A stretch of 64,000 nt of DNA, taken from Dactylosporangium fulvum. GTDB lineage: Bacteria; Actinomycetota; Actinomycetes; Mycobacteriales; Micromonosporaceae. Below the pieces are notes generated by a model. The model saw nothing but the letters and a program-made list of their open reading frames with translations. It was not told the DNA's origin and ran no database searches. Below, piece by piece: positions 27,160-35,774 of this stretch. The stretch spans positions 9,696,501 through 9,760,500 of the forward strand of contig NZ_CP073720.1 of NCBI RefSeq assembly GCF_025137375.1, read 5' to 3'. Each line of letters starts with the position of its first letter. Within the stretch, counting starts at the first letter, position 1. The position numbers and the translations under genes were made by a program.

Positions 27160-28262
27160 TCCCCCGGCTCCGGCCATTCGTGCAGCCTGGTCGCGGGGAT
27201 CGTCCAATCAGGCGTCAAGACTTCCCCTCTGACGATCTGCACCGAAGTGAGGATGCTGAAGGTATCGCGACCTGCGAACCGCGTAGCGAGATACCCACCG
27301 TTGCGGTCTCTGAACCTCTCATCCGTCAACGAGCGGACGGCGCCGTAGGTCCCGCGACCGAACATGCCGTTGAAGATCGTGACGGTACGGAGCCGGTTGT
27401 ACGGGTTGGGCGCGCGGTAGAAGTGCGCGACGTCCTCGACGAGCTCGGTCCGGCCGTCGTTGCCTGCGCTCAGGATCGGCGCGAAGGTGATCGTCTCGTC
27501 ACCCTGTCGGACCTGGAACGCGGCGTCGGCCTCGTCACCTTTGCGGGCGACCTGGGTGACCGGGACGGCGAGCTTGCCGAGCAGGGTGCGGGTGAGGAAG
27601 TTCCAGTCGACGCCGCCGAGCAGGACGAGGTGGGTGGTCAGGTCGTCGGCGGTCAGCGAGTCGTCGGCGCGGATGCCGACCGGGCTCAGCGGGTTGGCGG
27701 CGCGGATGTGGCCGTGCAGCTCGATCAGCGTGTCGAGGTCGGCGTAGGTGTACGACTCGGTGTAGTCCGGCTCGCGCGGGTCGGTGTACGGCATGCCGCT
27801 GCGCAGTTCCCGGGGTAGGCGCGCGCAGACGATGGTGATCGGCCGGCCGTCGGCGAAGTACAGCGGCCCGCTGTGCAGCCGGCGCAGCCCCTCCGACACC
27901 GGGCCGGGGGTCTGGGCGACGGCGTGGTTGCCGTTGGCGGCGTCCCGCAGCGCGAGCAGTTCCTCCTCGAGCTCCCGGCGGCGCGCCCGCTCGTCGGCGT
28001 CGAGCTCGTCCTCGTCCAGCATCCGCACCCGACCATTCGAACCCGAACGAACTGTGCAGAACAAGCGGGCGTAGGCATTGATGCGAATGGCCGGGGGGAG
28101 GTCCGGTTTATTGGGCGCCTCCCACGACGAGATGAGCGGCGGGCTCACACCGAGTGCTTTCGCCAATTGACTCTGGGTCAGCGCCAGGCCGGTGAGTCCA
28201 TCAGTTCGCAGCGACTTCAGCCGGTGCGCCAAACGTGCTTTCGAATCCTCCGAGGACGACAC
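27156..28262 (-). CDS. XRE-type helix-turn-helix protein with C-terminal sensor-like domain
   Basis: 368 residues. The N-terminal helix-turn-helix (about 8-70: LTQSQLAKALGVSPPLISSW) is followed by a variable acidic linker and a domain of about 240 residues with ITIVCARLPRELR, YADLDTLIELHGHIRAANP and THLVLLGGVDWN. The latter has the look of a nucleotide- or ligand-binding Rossmann-like fold of the SLOG/TIR-like kind, but I cannot assign it. The GTG at 28262 has AAGGA upstream; the longer frame to 28355 lacks one. Several CTGAAG motifs lie upstream and may be its operators. Confidence 0.75.
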   Translation of the reverse strand: MSSSEDSKARLAHRLKSLRTDGLTGLALTQSQLAKALGVSPPLISSWEAPNKPDLPPAIRINAYARLFCTVRSGSNGRVRMLDEDELDADERARRRELEEELLALRDAANGNHAVAQTPGPVSEGLRRLHSGPLYFADGRPITIVCARLPRELRSGMPYTDPREPDYTESYTYADLDTLIELHGHIRAANPLSPVGIRADDSLTADDLTTHLVLLGGVDWNFLTRTLLGKLAVPVTQVARKGDEADAAFQVRQGDETITFAPILSAGNDGRTELVEDVAHFYRAPNPYNRLRTVTIFNGMFGRGTYGAVRSLTDERFRDRNGGYLATRFAGRDTFSILTSVQIVRGEVLTPDWTIPATRLHEWPEPGE

Positions 28263-28288
28263 GGTGCATTCCTTCGATGCGAGAGCGA

Positions 28289-28518
28289 CTTCAGGTTGGA
28301 ACTGAATACGTCTGACAACAACTGCGCGGCGCCGAAGGGTGCCGATCAGGGCCAATGCCAGGTCAGGACGTTCTTCACCGGAGCTAAACGATCGTAAAGT
28401 GCCTGAAGTCGATGCGTTGCTTCAGTAGAAGCTGAAGCCTAACCTGACTTATACCAAAGACATCGATCGCGGAGTCGGCAGTTTCAGCCACCGCCTGACT
28501 TCACCGAGCTACCTGAAG
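28289..28518. promoter_or_regulatory. Cluster of CTGAAG/CTTCAG motifs upstream of the XRE gene
   Basis: A perfect 7-bp inverted repeat GCTTCAG-6 nt-CTGAAGC lies at 28419-28438. Further single copies are CTTCAG 28289-28294, CTGAAG 28403-28408 and CTGAAG 28514-28519 (edge), with one more, CTTCAG 28215-28220, inside the XRE gene. The region is unusually AT-rich for this DNA and contains TATAAG-like promoter words on the minus strand. Autoregulation by the XRE protein is inferred. Bases 28520-28700 hold nothing else recognisable. Confidence 0.5.
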
Positions 28519-28705
28519 ACGGAGGTGAGTGTAGCAAGCGGAGACCCAGAAAGCCACCGGTTGTCAAACGGTTCGACAACACGCGGATGCCGCCGAATTG
28601 GCTGGGCACGGGCCGTTTCACGCTGCCCGAAAAACAAGCAGTGCCCCGAGATGCGACCTCGAAGCACTGCGGCAATGATCCCGACCGCTGCAAGGGACCG
28701 GACCA

Positions 28706-28960
28706 ATGCTGTCTTCAACACTATCCGCGGTGAACGCCGGCGGAAACCCCGCGATCGGCTCACCCACACTCATCACCGTCGTGATCGTCATCGTCGTGGC
28801 AATGCTGCTGCGCCGCTCACTCCGCCTGCTGCGGGGCACCGTCGCCGACGTCATGAGCATGTTCAAGGTCCTGGTGAACCTCGCCATGACCGCCCTGCTC
28901 CTCGTCGGCGTCCTCGGCCTCATCTTCGTCTGGGCGTTCGTCTCGGCATCGGGCGCCTGA
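28706..28960 (+). CDS. Small two-helix membrane protein
   Basis: 84 residues with two hydrophobic helices (LITVVIVIVVAMLL near 22-35 and LVNLAMTALLLVGVLGLIFV near 56-75) separated by a basic RRSLRLLRGT segment. AAGGGA lies about 9 nt before the ATG. No family recognised. Divergent from the XRE cassette. Confidence 0.6.
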   Translation: MLSSTLSAVNAGGNPAIGSPTLITVVIVIVVAMLLRRSLRLLRGTVADVMSMFKVLVNLAMTALLLVGVLGLIFVWAFVSASGA

Positions 28961-29049
28961 CGCGCCCTGGTGCCCGCACGGCCGGGGTACGCACGACAAC
29001 CGTTGACGCCGCTCACCGGACCGTAGGAGGGGACGGGCCGGCGACGCGG

Positions 29050-29085
29050 GCCCGGGCGGGGTGGTCCTCACCATCCCGCCCGGGC
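29050..29085 (+). terminator. GC-rich hairpin
   Basis: GCCCGGGCGGG (29050-29060) pairs exactly with CCCGCCCGGGC (29075-29085). It lies between the small membrane protein and the GNAT gene. No T tract follows. Confidence 0.4.
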
Positions 29086-29101
29086 GCACGGATCGACCCC
29101 G

Positions 29102-29635
29102 GTGCACAAGAGAGGGCAATATTGCTCAGTGTTGTCAGATCAACTGGAGGTCCGCCCCGCGAGCGAGCATGAGCTCGCCCTCGTGGCCGCCAGGCTCGGC
29201 GAAGGTCCGTTTCTCACCGAGCGGCTGGCGCGACAATCCGAGGACAAAGGCGTCCTCCTGGTGGCATGGCTGCGCGGCGATCCCGTCGGCTGTGTCTATG
29301 TGTGGCTCGAGGACGCCGAAGAGGACGGCCTGCAGGAGTATCTGCCGGGTGTACCGCTGCTCAACCGCCTCGTGGTGGTCCCGGAGTGGCGCAACAACCT
29401 CATCGGCACCACGCTCGTCCGCGCCGCCGAGCAGGTCGCCAAGGACCGCGGCCGCAAACAGGTCGCGCTCGGCATCGCGCTGGACAACAACCGGGCCGAA
29501 CGGCTCTATCGCCGGCTCGGCTTCGTGGAATGGGAGCACGGGCTCCTCGACACCTATTACGTCGTGTTCAAGGACGGCAACGAGGTCCGGGAGCCCGAAC
29601 GCTGCCGGATCCTGGTGAAGGACCTGGCCGACTGA
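29102..29635 (+). CDS. GNAT family N-acetyltransferase
   Basis: 177 residues. The acetyl-CoA-binding strand-loop-helix is visible in LNRLVVVPEWRNNLIGTTLV, and the C-terminal GNAT motif in LDNNRAERLYRRLGF. A GTG at 29102 opens the frame; a second GTG at 29129 is an alternative that fits the start of domain similarity. Substrate unknown. It stands alone, closed by a strong hairpin at its 3' end. Confidence 0.82.
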   Translation: MHKRGQYCSVLSDQLEVRPASEHELALVAARLGEGPFLTERLARQSEDKGVLLVAWLRGDPVGCVYVWLEDAEEDGLQEYLPGVPLLNRLVVVPEWRNNLIGTTLVRAAEQVAKDRGRKQVALGIALDNNRAERLYRRLGFVEWEHGLLDTYYVVFKDGNEVREPERCRILVKDLAD

Positions 29636-29638
29636 GTG

Positions 29639-29667
29639 GGGCCGGTGGCGTTCCCCGCCACCGGCCC
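29639..29667. terminator. Bidirectional hairpin between GNAT gene and urtE
   Basis: GGGCCGGTGGCG (29639-29650) and CGCCACCGGCCC (29656-29667) are exact inverted repeats with a 5-nt loop, placed between two convergent genes. Confidence 0.6.
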
Positions 29668-29683
29668 TCCGCCCGCGAAACCC

Positions 29684-30379
29684 TCAGACCGTCAGGAGCT
29701 GGCGGACCGACGGGTCCTGGAGGTCCTCCCGGCCGCCGGAGCGCACGACCTCGCCGGCGTCCATGATGACGAAGTTGTCGGCCAGCCTCAGGGCCAGATC
29801 GAGGTACTGCTCCACGAGCAGGACCGCCACGCCCGTCTCCCGGTGCAGCCGCTCGATCGCCTCCTCGATCTCCAGGATCACCGAGGGCTGGATGCCTTCC
29901 GTCGGCTCGTCCAGCAGCAGCATCGACGGGCGGGTCACCAGTGTCCGGGCCATCGACAGCTGTTGCTGCTGCCCGCCGGAGAGGAAGCCGGCCTTGTTGC
30001 GCAGCAGGCCGCGCAGCGCCGGGAACACGTCCAGCGCCTCGTCGACCGACTCCTTCGTGGCCTTCGGCGACGCCTCCAGCACCACCTGCAGGTTCTCCCA
30101 CACGGTCAGCTGCGGGAACGTGTCATGGCCCTGCGGGGCGTAGCCCAGGCCCAGGCGGACCCGCTCGTACGTCTTGAGCCGCGTGATGTCGTGGCCGTCG
30201 AACTCCACCCGACCCGAGCGGACCGGCAGGACGCCCATGACGGCCTTCAACAGCGTCGTCTTGCCCACGCCGTTGCGCCCCATCACGCAGGTCAGCGAGC
30301 CCGGTGCGACGGTGAGGGAGAGGCCGAAGAGGACCTGCGCCCGCCCGTACGCGACGTCGATCGACTCAACCGTCAACAT
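29684..30379 (-). CDS. urtE: Urea ABC transporter ATP-binding subunit UrtE
   Basis: 231-residue ATPase of the branched-chain amino acid/urea family. Walker A GRNGVGKTT near residue 34, signature LSGGQQQQLSMAR, Walker B LLLDEPTEGIQPSV; the last words are typical of UrtE rather than LivF. It is the last gene of the urt operon and overlaps urtD by 14 nt, so the ATG at 30379 is well placed. Confidence 0.93.
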   Translation of the reverse strand: MLTVESIDVAYGRAQVLFGLSLTVAPGSLTCVMGRNGVGKTTLLKAVMGVLPVRSGRVEFDGHDITRLKTYERVRLGLGYAPQGHDTFPQLTVWENLQVVLEASPKATKESVDEALDVFPALRGLLRNKAGFLSGGQQQQLSMARTLVTRPSMLLLDEPTEGIQPSVILEIEEAIERLHRETGVAVLLVEQYLDLALRLADNFVIMDAGEVVRSGGREDLQDPSVRQLLTV

Positions 30380-31124
30380 CAACAGCCTCCTTGCGGGCCC
30401 GGCCCAGGTAGACCTCCTGGACGCGCGGGTCGGCCTGGACCTCGGCGACCGTGCCCTGACACAGCAGCCGGCCCTCGTGCAGCACGGTGACCACGGTGGC
30501 GAACCGGCGCAGAAACTCCATGTCGTGCTCGACGACCACCACGGTGTGGGTCTGCGCGACCTCGCGCAGCAGGACGCCGGTCCGCTCACGCTCCTCGCGG
30601 CTCATGCCGGCCACCGGCTCGTCGAGCAGGAGCAGCCGCGGCTGCTGGACCATGAGCATGCCGATCTCCAGCCACTGCCGCTGGCCGTGCGAGAGGACTC
30701 CCGCCGGCTGGTCGACCAGCTCACCCAGGCCGGTCGTGTCGAGCACCGCGACCACGTCGTCGGGGTACGCGCGCCGGCGCCGCAGCAGGGACACGAGCGG
30801 CCGGCGGAACTGCGCCGCCAGGTCGAGGTTCTCCCCGACGGTCAGCTCCTCGAAGACCACCGAGGTCTGGAAGGTACGGCCGATGCCCATCCGTACGATC
30901 CGGTGCTCCCGCTGACCGACCAGCTCGTGGCCGTCGAAGCGCACGCTGCCCGACGCCGGGCGGGTGCGGCCGGTGATGACGTCGATCAGCGTCGTCTTGC
31001 CGGCACCGTTCGGGCCGATGACAAACCGCAGCTCGCCGGCGGCGACGGAGAAGTCGAGATCGGTGACCGCGCGGAAGCCGTCGAAGACGACGTTGAGACC
31101 GCGCACCTCCAACAGACCCGTCAT
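30366..31124 (-). CDS. urtD: Urea ABC transporter ATP-binding subunit UrtD
   Basis: 252 residues. Walker A GPNGAGKTT, a LSHGQRQWLEIGM signature (His in place of the first Gly of LSGGQ, usual for UrtD), Walker B LLLLDEPVAGMSREE and the switch VVVEHDMEFL. The start codon overlaps the urtC stop by 4 nt (ATGA at 31121-31124). Works with UrtE at the inner face of the membrane. Confidence 0.93.
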   Translation of the reverse strand: MTGLLEVRGLNVVFDGFRAVTDLDFSVAAGELRFVIGPNGAGKTTLIDVITGRTRPASGSVRFDGHELVGQREHRIVRMGIGRTFQTSVVFEELTVGENLDLAAQFRRPLVSLLRRRRAYPDDVVAVLDTTGLGELVDQPAGVLSHGQRQWLEIGMLMVQQPRLLLLDEPVAGMSREERERTGVLLREVAQTHTVVVVEHDMEFLRRFATVVTVLHEGRLLCQGTVAEVQADPRVQEVYLGRARKEAVDVDG

Positions 31125-32215
31125 GCGGCGACCTCTTCCTTGACGGCGACCGGCGCGGCGGGCGGCGGCGCGGCCGGGCGGCGGAACCGGGACAGCGCCG
31201 ACTCGAACAGGCCCGCCAGGCCGCGCGGCGCCCACACCATGACCGCGATGAACAGCGCGCCGACGAGGTACTTCCACCCCGACGGCCACGCCTCCGACAG
31301 CGACGTCTCGGCGTAGTTGTAGACGATCGCGCCGACCACGGCGCCCGCCAGCGAGTAGCGGCCGCCGATGGCCACGCCGATGAGCATCGCCAGGGAGGGC
31401 ACGATGCCCAGCTCGGCCGGGGAGATGATGCCGACGACCGGCACGAACAGCGCGCCCGCGATGCCGGCCAGCGCCGCCGAGAAGGCGAACGCGACGGTCT
31501 TCACGATCGCGGGGTCGTAGCCGAGGTACCGCACCCGGTCCTCCCCGTCGCGGATGGCGACCAGCAGCTTGCCGAAGCGGCTCTCCTTCAGCTGCCACGC
31601 GAGCAGGAAGACGACGCCCAGCACGACGACGGTCACCAGGTAGATCAGCCGCTGGTTGGCCTCCTCGTAGAGATCGAGCCCGAAGAAGTACTGGATGTTC
31701 GTCAAGCCGTTGGTACCGCCGGTGAGCCCCTGCTGACCGACCAGCAGGATGACAAACGCCGCCGCCAGTGCCTGGGACAGCACCGCGAAGTACGCGCCGC
31801 GCACGCGTTGCCGGAAGACCAGCAGCCCGAGCAGTACCGCCATCGCGGTCGGCAGCACGATCACCATGGCCAGCGCGAAGACGGGGTTGGCGAACGGCTT
31901 CCAGAGCACCGGCAGCTCGTCGACGCCGCTCCAGACCATGAAGTCCGGCAGTCCGGCGGCGCCGGCCTCCTTGAGCTTCAGGTGCATGCCCATCGCGTAG
32001 CCGCCCAGGCCGAAGAAGACGCCCTGGCCGAGGGTCAGCATGCCGCCGCGGCCCCACGCGATGGCGATGCCCACGGCGACAACGGCGAAGCAGAGGTACT
32101 TGCCGAGCAGCTGGAGCCGGAACGGGCCGAGGACGTTCGGCATGACCAGCGCCAGCACGAGGAAGCCGGCGACAAAGAGCGCGGGGCCGGCGTATCTGCG
32201 CAGCCCGGCGCTCAT
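31121..32215 (-). CDS. urtC: Urea ABC transporter permease UrtC
   Basis: 364 residues, LivM-like permease with about ten helices and the ATPase-coupling segment KESRFGKLLVAIRDGEDRVR. The ATG at 32215 overlaps the urtB stop by 4 nt; the longer frame to 32320 is rejected for that reason. The C-terminal tail is Pro/Ala-rich and cytoplasmic. Confidence 0.93.
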   Translation of the reverse strand: MSAGLRRYAGPALFVAGFLVLALVMPNVLGPFRLQLLGKYLCFAVVAVGIAIAWGRGGMLTLGQGVFFGLGGYAMGMHLKLKEAGAAGLPDFMVWSGVDELPVLWKPFANPVFALAMVIVLPTAMAVLLGLLVFRQRVRGAYFAVLSQALAAAFVILLVGQQGLTGGTNGLTNIQYFFGLDLYEEANQRLIYLVTVVVLGVVFLLAWQLKESRFGKLLVAIRDGEDRVRYLGYDPAIVKTVAFAFSAALAGIAGALFVPVVGIISPAELGIVPSLAMLIGVAIGGRYSLAGAVVGAIVYNYAETSLSEAWPSGWKYLVGALFIAVMVWAPRGLAGLFESALSRFRRPAAPPPAAPVAVKEEVAA

Positions 32216-33087
32216 GTCAGCGCCCGGGAACGGAGGACGAACAGGCCCTGCGGGCGGACCTGCAGGAAGCCGACGATCACGGCGAACACCACCACCTTGG
32301 CGAAGCTGGCATTGGTCCACAGTTCGACGTAGCTGTTGAGCAGTCCCAGCGCGACCGCGGCGATGACGGCGCCGCGCAGCTGGCCCAGCCCGCCGGCCAC
32401 CACGACCAGGAACGCGTCGACGATGTAGTACGTGCCGATCTGGGGGCCGACCGGGCCGATGAGGGTCAGCGCGACGCCCGCCACCCCGGCCAGGCCGGAT
32501 CCGATGAAAAACGTCAGCTGGTCGACGCGGTTGGTGGCGACCCCGCTGACGGCCGCGAGCTGCCGGTTCTGCATGACGGCCCGCATGCGCCGGCCGGCGG
32601 AGAGGCGCGTCAGGTACAACCAGATGCCGACGACACCGCTGACGGCCAGGGCCATCATGAAGAGCCGGTTGTAGAGGACGGTCACGCCGAAGAGGTCGAA
32701 TCCGCCGCGCAGCCAGCCGGGCGCGGTCACCTGCACGTTCGGCGCGCCGAAGAGGTCGATGGCGAGCTGTTGCAGCACGAGGCTGACGCCCCAGGTGAGC
32801 AGCAGCGTGTCCAGCGGCCGGCCGTAGAAGCGCCGGACGAGCAGGCGCTCCAGGATCAGGCCCATCCCGCCGGCGACCAGGAACGCGACCGGCAGCGCGA
32901 CCGGCACGGCCTGGTCACCGGCGAAGGACTGGACCATGTACGTGGTGTAGGCGCCGGCCATGATGAACTCGCCATGGGCCATGTTGATCACGCCCATCTG
33001 GCCGAAGGTGAAGGTCAGGCCGAGTGCGATGAGCAGCAGCACGGCGCCGATGCTCAGTCCGGTGACGAACTGGTTGGCGATGGTCAT
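32212..33087 (-). CDS. urtB: Urea ABC transporter permease UrtB
   Basis: 291 residues, LivH-like permease. Typical words are LGLTFTFGQMGVINMAHGEF near the N-terminus and GVATNRVDQLTFFIGSGLAG in the coupling loop. It starts 15 nt after urtA and is preceded by GGAGG. With UrtC it forms the membrane channel. Confidence 0.93.
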   Translation of the reverse strand: MTIANQFVTGLSIGAVLLLIALGLTFTFGQMGVINMAHGEFIMAGAYTTYMVQSFAGDQAVPVALPVAFLVAGGMGLILERLLVRRFYGRPLDTLLLTWGVSLVLQQLAIDLFGAPNVQVTAPGWLRGGFDLFGVTVLYNRLFMMALAVSGVVGIWLYLTRLSAGRRMRAVMQNRQLAAVSGVATNRVDQLTFFIGSGLAGVAGVALTLIGPVGPQIGTYYIVDAFLVVVAGGLGQLRGAVIAAVALGLLNSYVELWTNASFAKVVVFAVIVGFLQVRPQGLFVLRSRALT

Positions 33088-33102
33088 GGCCGACGCCCCT
33101 CC

Positions 33103-34317
33103 TTAGCTCAGGCCCTTGGCCCAGTCGTAGCCCTTGAGGTACGGGTCCGGCTTGATCGGCTGGCCGGAGTTCCACACCTCCTTGATCTGGCCGTCCGGCT
33201 GGATGACGCCGATCCGGGCGGTCTTGTAGACGTGCTGGTTCTCGCCGTCGATCGTGACCTTGCCCTCGGGCAGGTCGAGCGAGATGCCCTTCGCGGCCTC
33301 CTTGACCTTCTCCACGTCGGTGCTGCCGGCCTTCTTGACGGCCTCGGCCCACAGGTGGACCGCGCTGTAGCCGGCCTCCATCGGGTCGGAGGTGACCTTG
33401 TCGGCGCCGTACTTGGCCTTGAACGCCGCGACGAACTTCTCGTTGGCCGCGCCGGGTGTGGTCTGGTAGTAGTTCCAGGCCACGAGGTGACCGGCGATGT
33501 TCTCCTTGCCGATGCCGACGACCTCTTCCTCCGCGACGCTGACCGAGACGGTCGGCATGGCGTCGGCGGTGATGCCCTTGTTCTTCAGCTCCTTGAAGAA
33601 GGCGACGTTGGAGTCGCCGTTGAGGGTGTTGAAGACGGCGTCGGGCTTGGCCGAGGCGACCTTGTTGACCACGGTGCTGTATTCGGTGTGGCCGAGCGGC
33701 GTGTACTCCTCACCGATGATCTCCATGCCGTTCGCCGCCGCGTAGGCCTTGATCTCCTTGTTGGCGGTGCGCGGGAAGACGTAGTCGGAGCCGACGAGGA
33801 ACAGCTTCTTCTTGCCCTGCTGCTTGAGATAGTCGAGACCGGGCACGATCTGCTGGTTGGTCGTCGCACCGGTGTAGAAGATGTACGGCGAGCTCTCCAG
33901 CCCTTCGTACTGCACCGGGTACCACAGCAGGGCCTTGTTGCGCTCGAACACCGGCAGCATCGCCTTGCGACTGGCGGAGGTCCATCCGCCGAAGACCGTG
34001 GCGACCTTGTCCTTCGAGATCAGCTTCTGCGCCTTCTCCGCGAAGGTGGGCCAGTCGGACGCGCCGTCCTCGACGACGGGCTCCAGCTTCTTGCCCAGCA
34101 CACCACCGGCGGCGTTGATCTCGTCGATGGCCATGAGTTCGGACTTCTGCACGGTGACCTCGCTGATGGACATCGTCCCGCTCAGCGAGTGGAGAATGCC
34201 GACCTTGATCGTGTCGCCTCCGGAGCCGCCACCTTCGGCGGGTTCGGAGCAGCCGCTCAGGGCCAGCAGGGTGATGCTTGCCAGCGCAATGAGACCGCGT
34301 CGTGCCAGTGGGGCCAT
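33103..34317 (-). CDS. urtA: Urea ABC transporter substrate-binding lipoprotein UrtA
   Basis: 404 residues. A lipobox LALSGC places the lipidated Cys near residue 23. The mature part begins DTIKVGILHSLSGTMSISE, the signature of the urea/short-amide family, with YPVQYEG and NYYQTTPG further on. It captures urea outside the membrane. First gene of urtABCDE, preceded by AAGGA; the order and tight spacing match known nitrogen-regulated urt operons. No urease genes occur in the window. Confidence 0.94.
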   Translation of the reverse strand: MAPLARRGLIALASITLLALSGCSEPAEGGGSGGDTIKVGILHSLSGTMSISEVTVQKSELMAIDEINAAGGVLGKKLEPVVEDGASDWPTFAEKAQKLISKDKVATVFGGWTSASRKAMLPVFERNKALLWYPVQYEGLESSPYIFYTGATTNQQIVPGLDYLKQQGKKKLFLVGSDYVFPRTANKEIKAYAAANGMEIIGEEYTPLGHTEYSTVVNKVASAKPDAVFNTLNGDSNVAFFKELKNKGITADAMPTVSVSVAEEEVVGIGKENIAGHLVAWNYYQTTPGAANEKFVAAFKAKYGADKVTSDPMEAGYSAVHLWAEAVKKAGSTDVEKVKEAAKGISLDLPEGKVTIDGENQHVYKTARIGVIQPDGQIKEVWNSGQPIKPDPYLKGYDWAKGLS

Positions 34318-34406
34318 ACCTGGTCCTTCTCGTCGGGGGTGGGGTGGGGAGCCCGAACGCTAAGGACCGACCATTTCGCATATCTGAATGCTTCTATTGC
34401 CGATCT

Positions 34407-34422
34407 GTTACCTACCGCTCAC
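34407..34422 (-). promoter_or_regulatory. Candidate GlnR box upstream of urtA
   Basis: On the minus strand GTGAG-6 nt-GTAAC lies 90 nt before the urtA start, close to the actinobacterial GlnR half-box pattern (gTnAC-n6-GnAAC). Another GTAAC stands at about 34441-34445, but its spacing does not fit a second full site. Regulation by nitrogen supply is inferred. Confidence 0.35.
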
Positions 34423-34485
34423 AAACGGCCTGCACGACGCTGTTACGGAAAACCCAGCAAATGCGACTAATGCTCGCGTACCGTC

Positions 34486-35703
34486 ATGCGCATGGCCGGG
34501 CGCTCCTTCTTGCTCAGGGTCGCCAACGTCAACCCGGCGAACGTGCGCACCCACACCGACCGGGCGCTGTACCGCTCGATCGGGGTATTCATCCTGCTGT
34601 ACGGCGTCTACGCGATCGTCGGCGCCGCGACGTTCATCGACGCCTCCACCAACTACACGCACCCCTGGTGGCAGTGGCTGGTCGGGCCGCCGGTGGCCGC
34701 CGCCGTCATCGCCTACGACCGCGCGGTCGTGGGACGGGTCGCGGTGAACTATGAGCACCTCGAGTCGGACGATCCGCATCAGCTGCTGCGACGCCGCACG
34801 GCCGGCCTCTACGCCGGCCGGCTGCTGCTCGCCCTGCTCTTCGCGATCGTCATCACCGAGCCGTTGATGCTGGCGCGATACAAGGGCGAGATCGACGCGT
34901 ACCTCGGGACGGTCCACAACCGCGAGCTGTCCCAGTTGGAGCAGAGCGGCGCCATCGCCGCGTTCCAGCGCCAGGTCGACGCGCTGCGGGCACAGGACAC
35001 GGCCGACGACGCCGCGGTCGAGGACCTGCACCGCCTCGCCGCCGACAAGCGCAAGGAGGCCGCGGCCGTCTACGACCAGGCACTCGCCGACTCCCGCGCC
35101 GACGGCGTGAGCCGCCGGGCCGGCTGCCCACCGGGCGGCTTCTGTGACTCGCTGGTCCAGCAGTCCCGGCTGCTCAACGCGGAGGCGACGCGCCTGGACA
35201 ACGAGGCGTCGGCGCTGCGCGCGTCACAGGAGACGGCCCGGCAGTCGCGGGCGGCCCAGATCGCCGCGCTCAGCGAGCAGATGGCCGAGCAGCGCGCCGC
35301 CAACCGGCGGTCGGTCGAGGCGAACGCGGGCTTCGGCGCGCGGACGACCGCGATGTGGCACCTGGTGCGCGCGGACTTCTGGGGCTTCGGCTTCTTCTAC
35401 CTCGGCATCGCCGCGCTCCTGGTCTGCCTGGACTGCGCCGCGGTGTGGCTGAAGCTGGTCTCGTACGGCAACGGCTACGAACGCGCCGAGGCCCGCGAGG
35501 CCCGCCGCCGCGAACTGTCCGAGACCAAGCGCCACGGGCAGGAGCTCCGCGTGGCCGAGGCCGCGACCACCGTGGCCGGCGATGGCCTGAACACGGTCGT
35601 CAAGGAGCAGCGCCTCCTCGACGCCGCGGTGGCCCAGGCCACGGCCCGCCTGATGGCCGAGCTGGAGGACCAGACCCGCACCGACCGTCGCCTGAACGTC
35701 TGA
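34486..35703 (+). CDS. DUF4407 membrane protein
   Basis: 405 residues. Three helices lie near the N-terminus (about 32-52, 62-78, 108-126), then an alpha-helical, coiled-coil-like region (about 140-290) rich in Ala, Arg, Gln and Glu, interrupted by a RRAGCPPGGFCDSLV loop with two Cys, a further helix (FWGFGFFYLGIAALLVCLDC, about 300-320) and a charged cytoplasmic tail. This is the DUF4407 layout. Function unknown. Start ATG at 34486 or 34492. Divergent from urtA. Confidence 0.82.
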   Translation: MRMAGRSFLLRVANVNPANVRTHTDRALYRSIGVFILLYGVYAIVGAATFIDASTNYTHPWWQWLVGPPVAAAVIAYDRAVVGRVAVNYEHLESDDPHQLLRRRTAGLYAGRLLLALLFAIVITEPLMLARYKGEIDAYLGTVHNRELSQLEQSGAIAAFQRQVDALRAQDTADDAAVEDLHRLAADKRKEAAAVYDQALADSRADGVSRRAGCPPGGFCDSLVQQSRLLNAEATRLDNEASALRASQETARQSRAAQIAALSEQMAEQRAANRRSVEANAGFGARTTAMWHLVRADFWGFGFFYLGIAALLVCLDCAAVWLKLVSYGNGYERAEAREARRRELSETKRHGQELRVAEAATTVAGDGLNTVVKEQRLLDAAVAQATARLMAELEDQTRTDRRLNV

Positions 35704-35742
35704 CCCCGGCCCCGGCGGCCGACGACATATACCCCGTGAGCA

Positions 35743-35761
35743 GTATTCCTCAGCGGAATAC
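35743..35761. other. Short inverted repeat after the DUF4407 gene
   Basis: GTATTCC (35743-35749) and GGAATAC (35755-35761) pair with a 5-nt loop, 40 nt after the stop codon. It could be a terminator stem or a protein-binding site. Confidence 0.3.
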
Positions 35762-35774
35762 CCCGCGGATCCCT

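Noticed and set aside
28525..29172. Rightward frame spanning the small membrane protein region
   Set aside because: It is in another frame from the hydrophobic two-helix protein at 28706 and is Arg/Pro-rich without a ribosome site.
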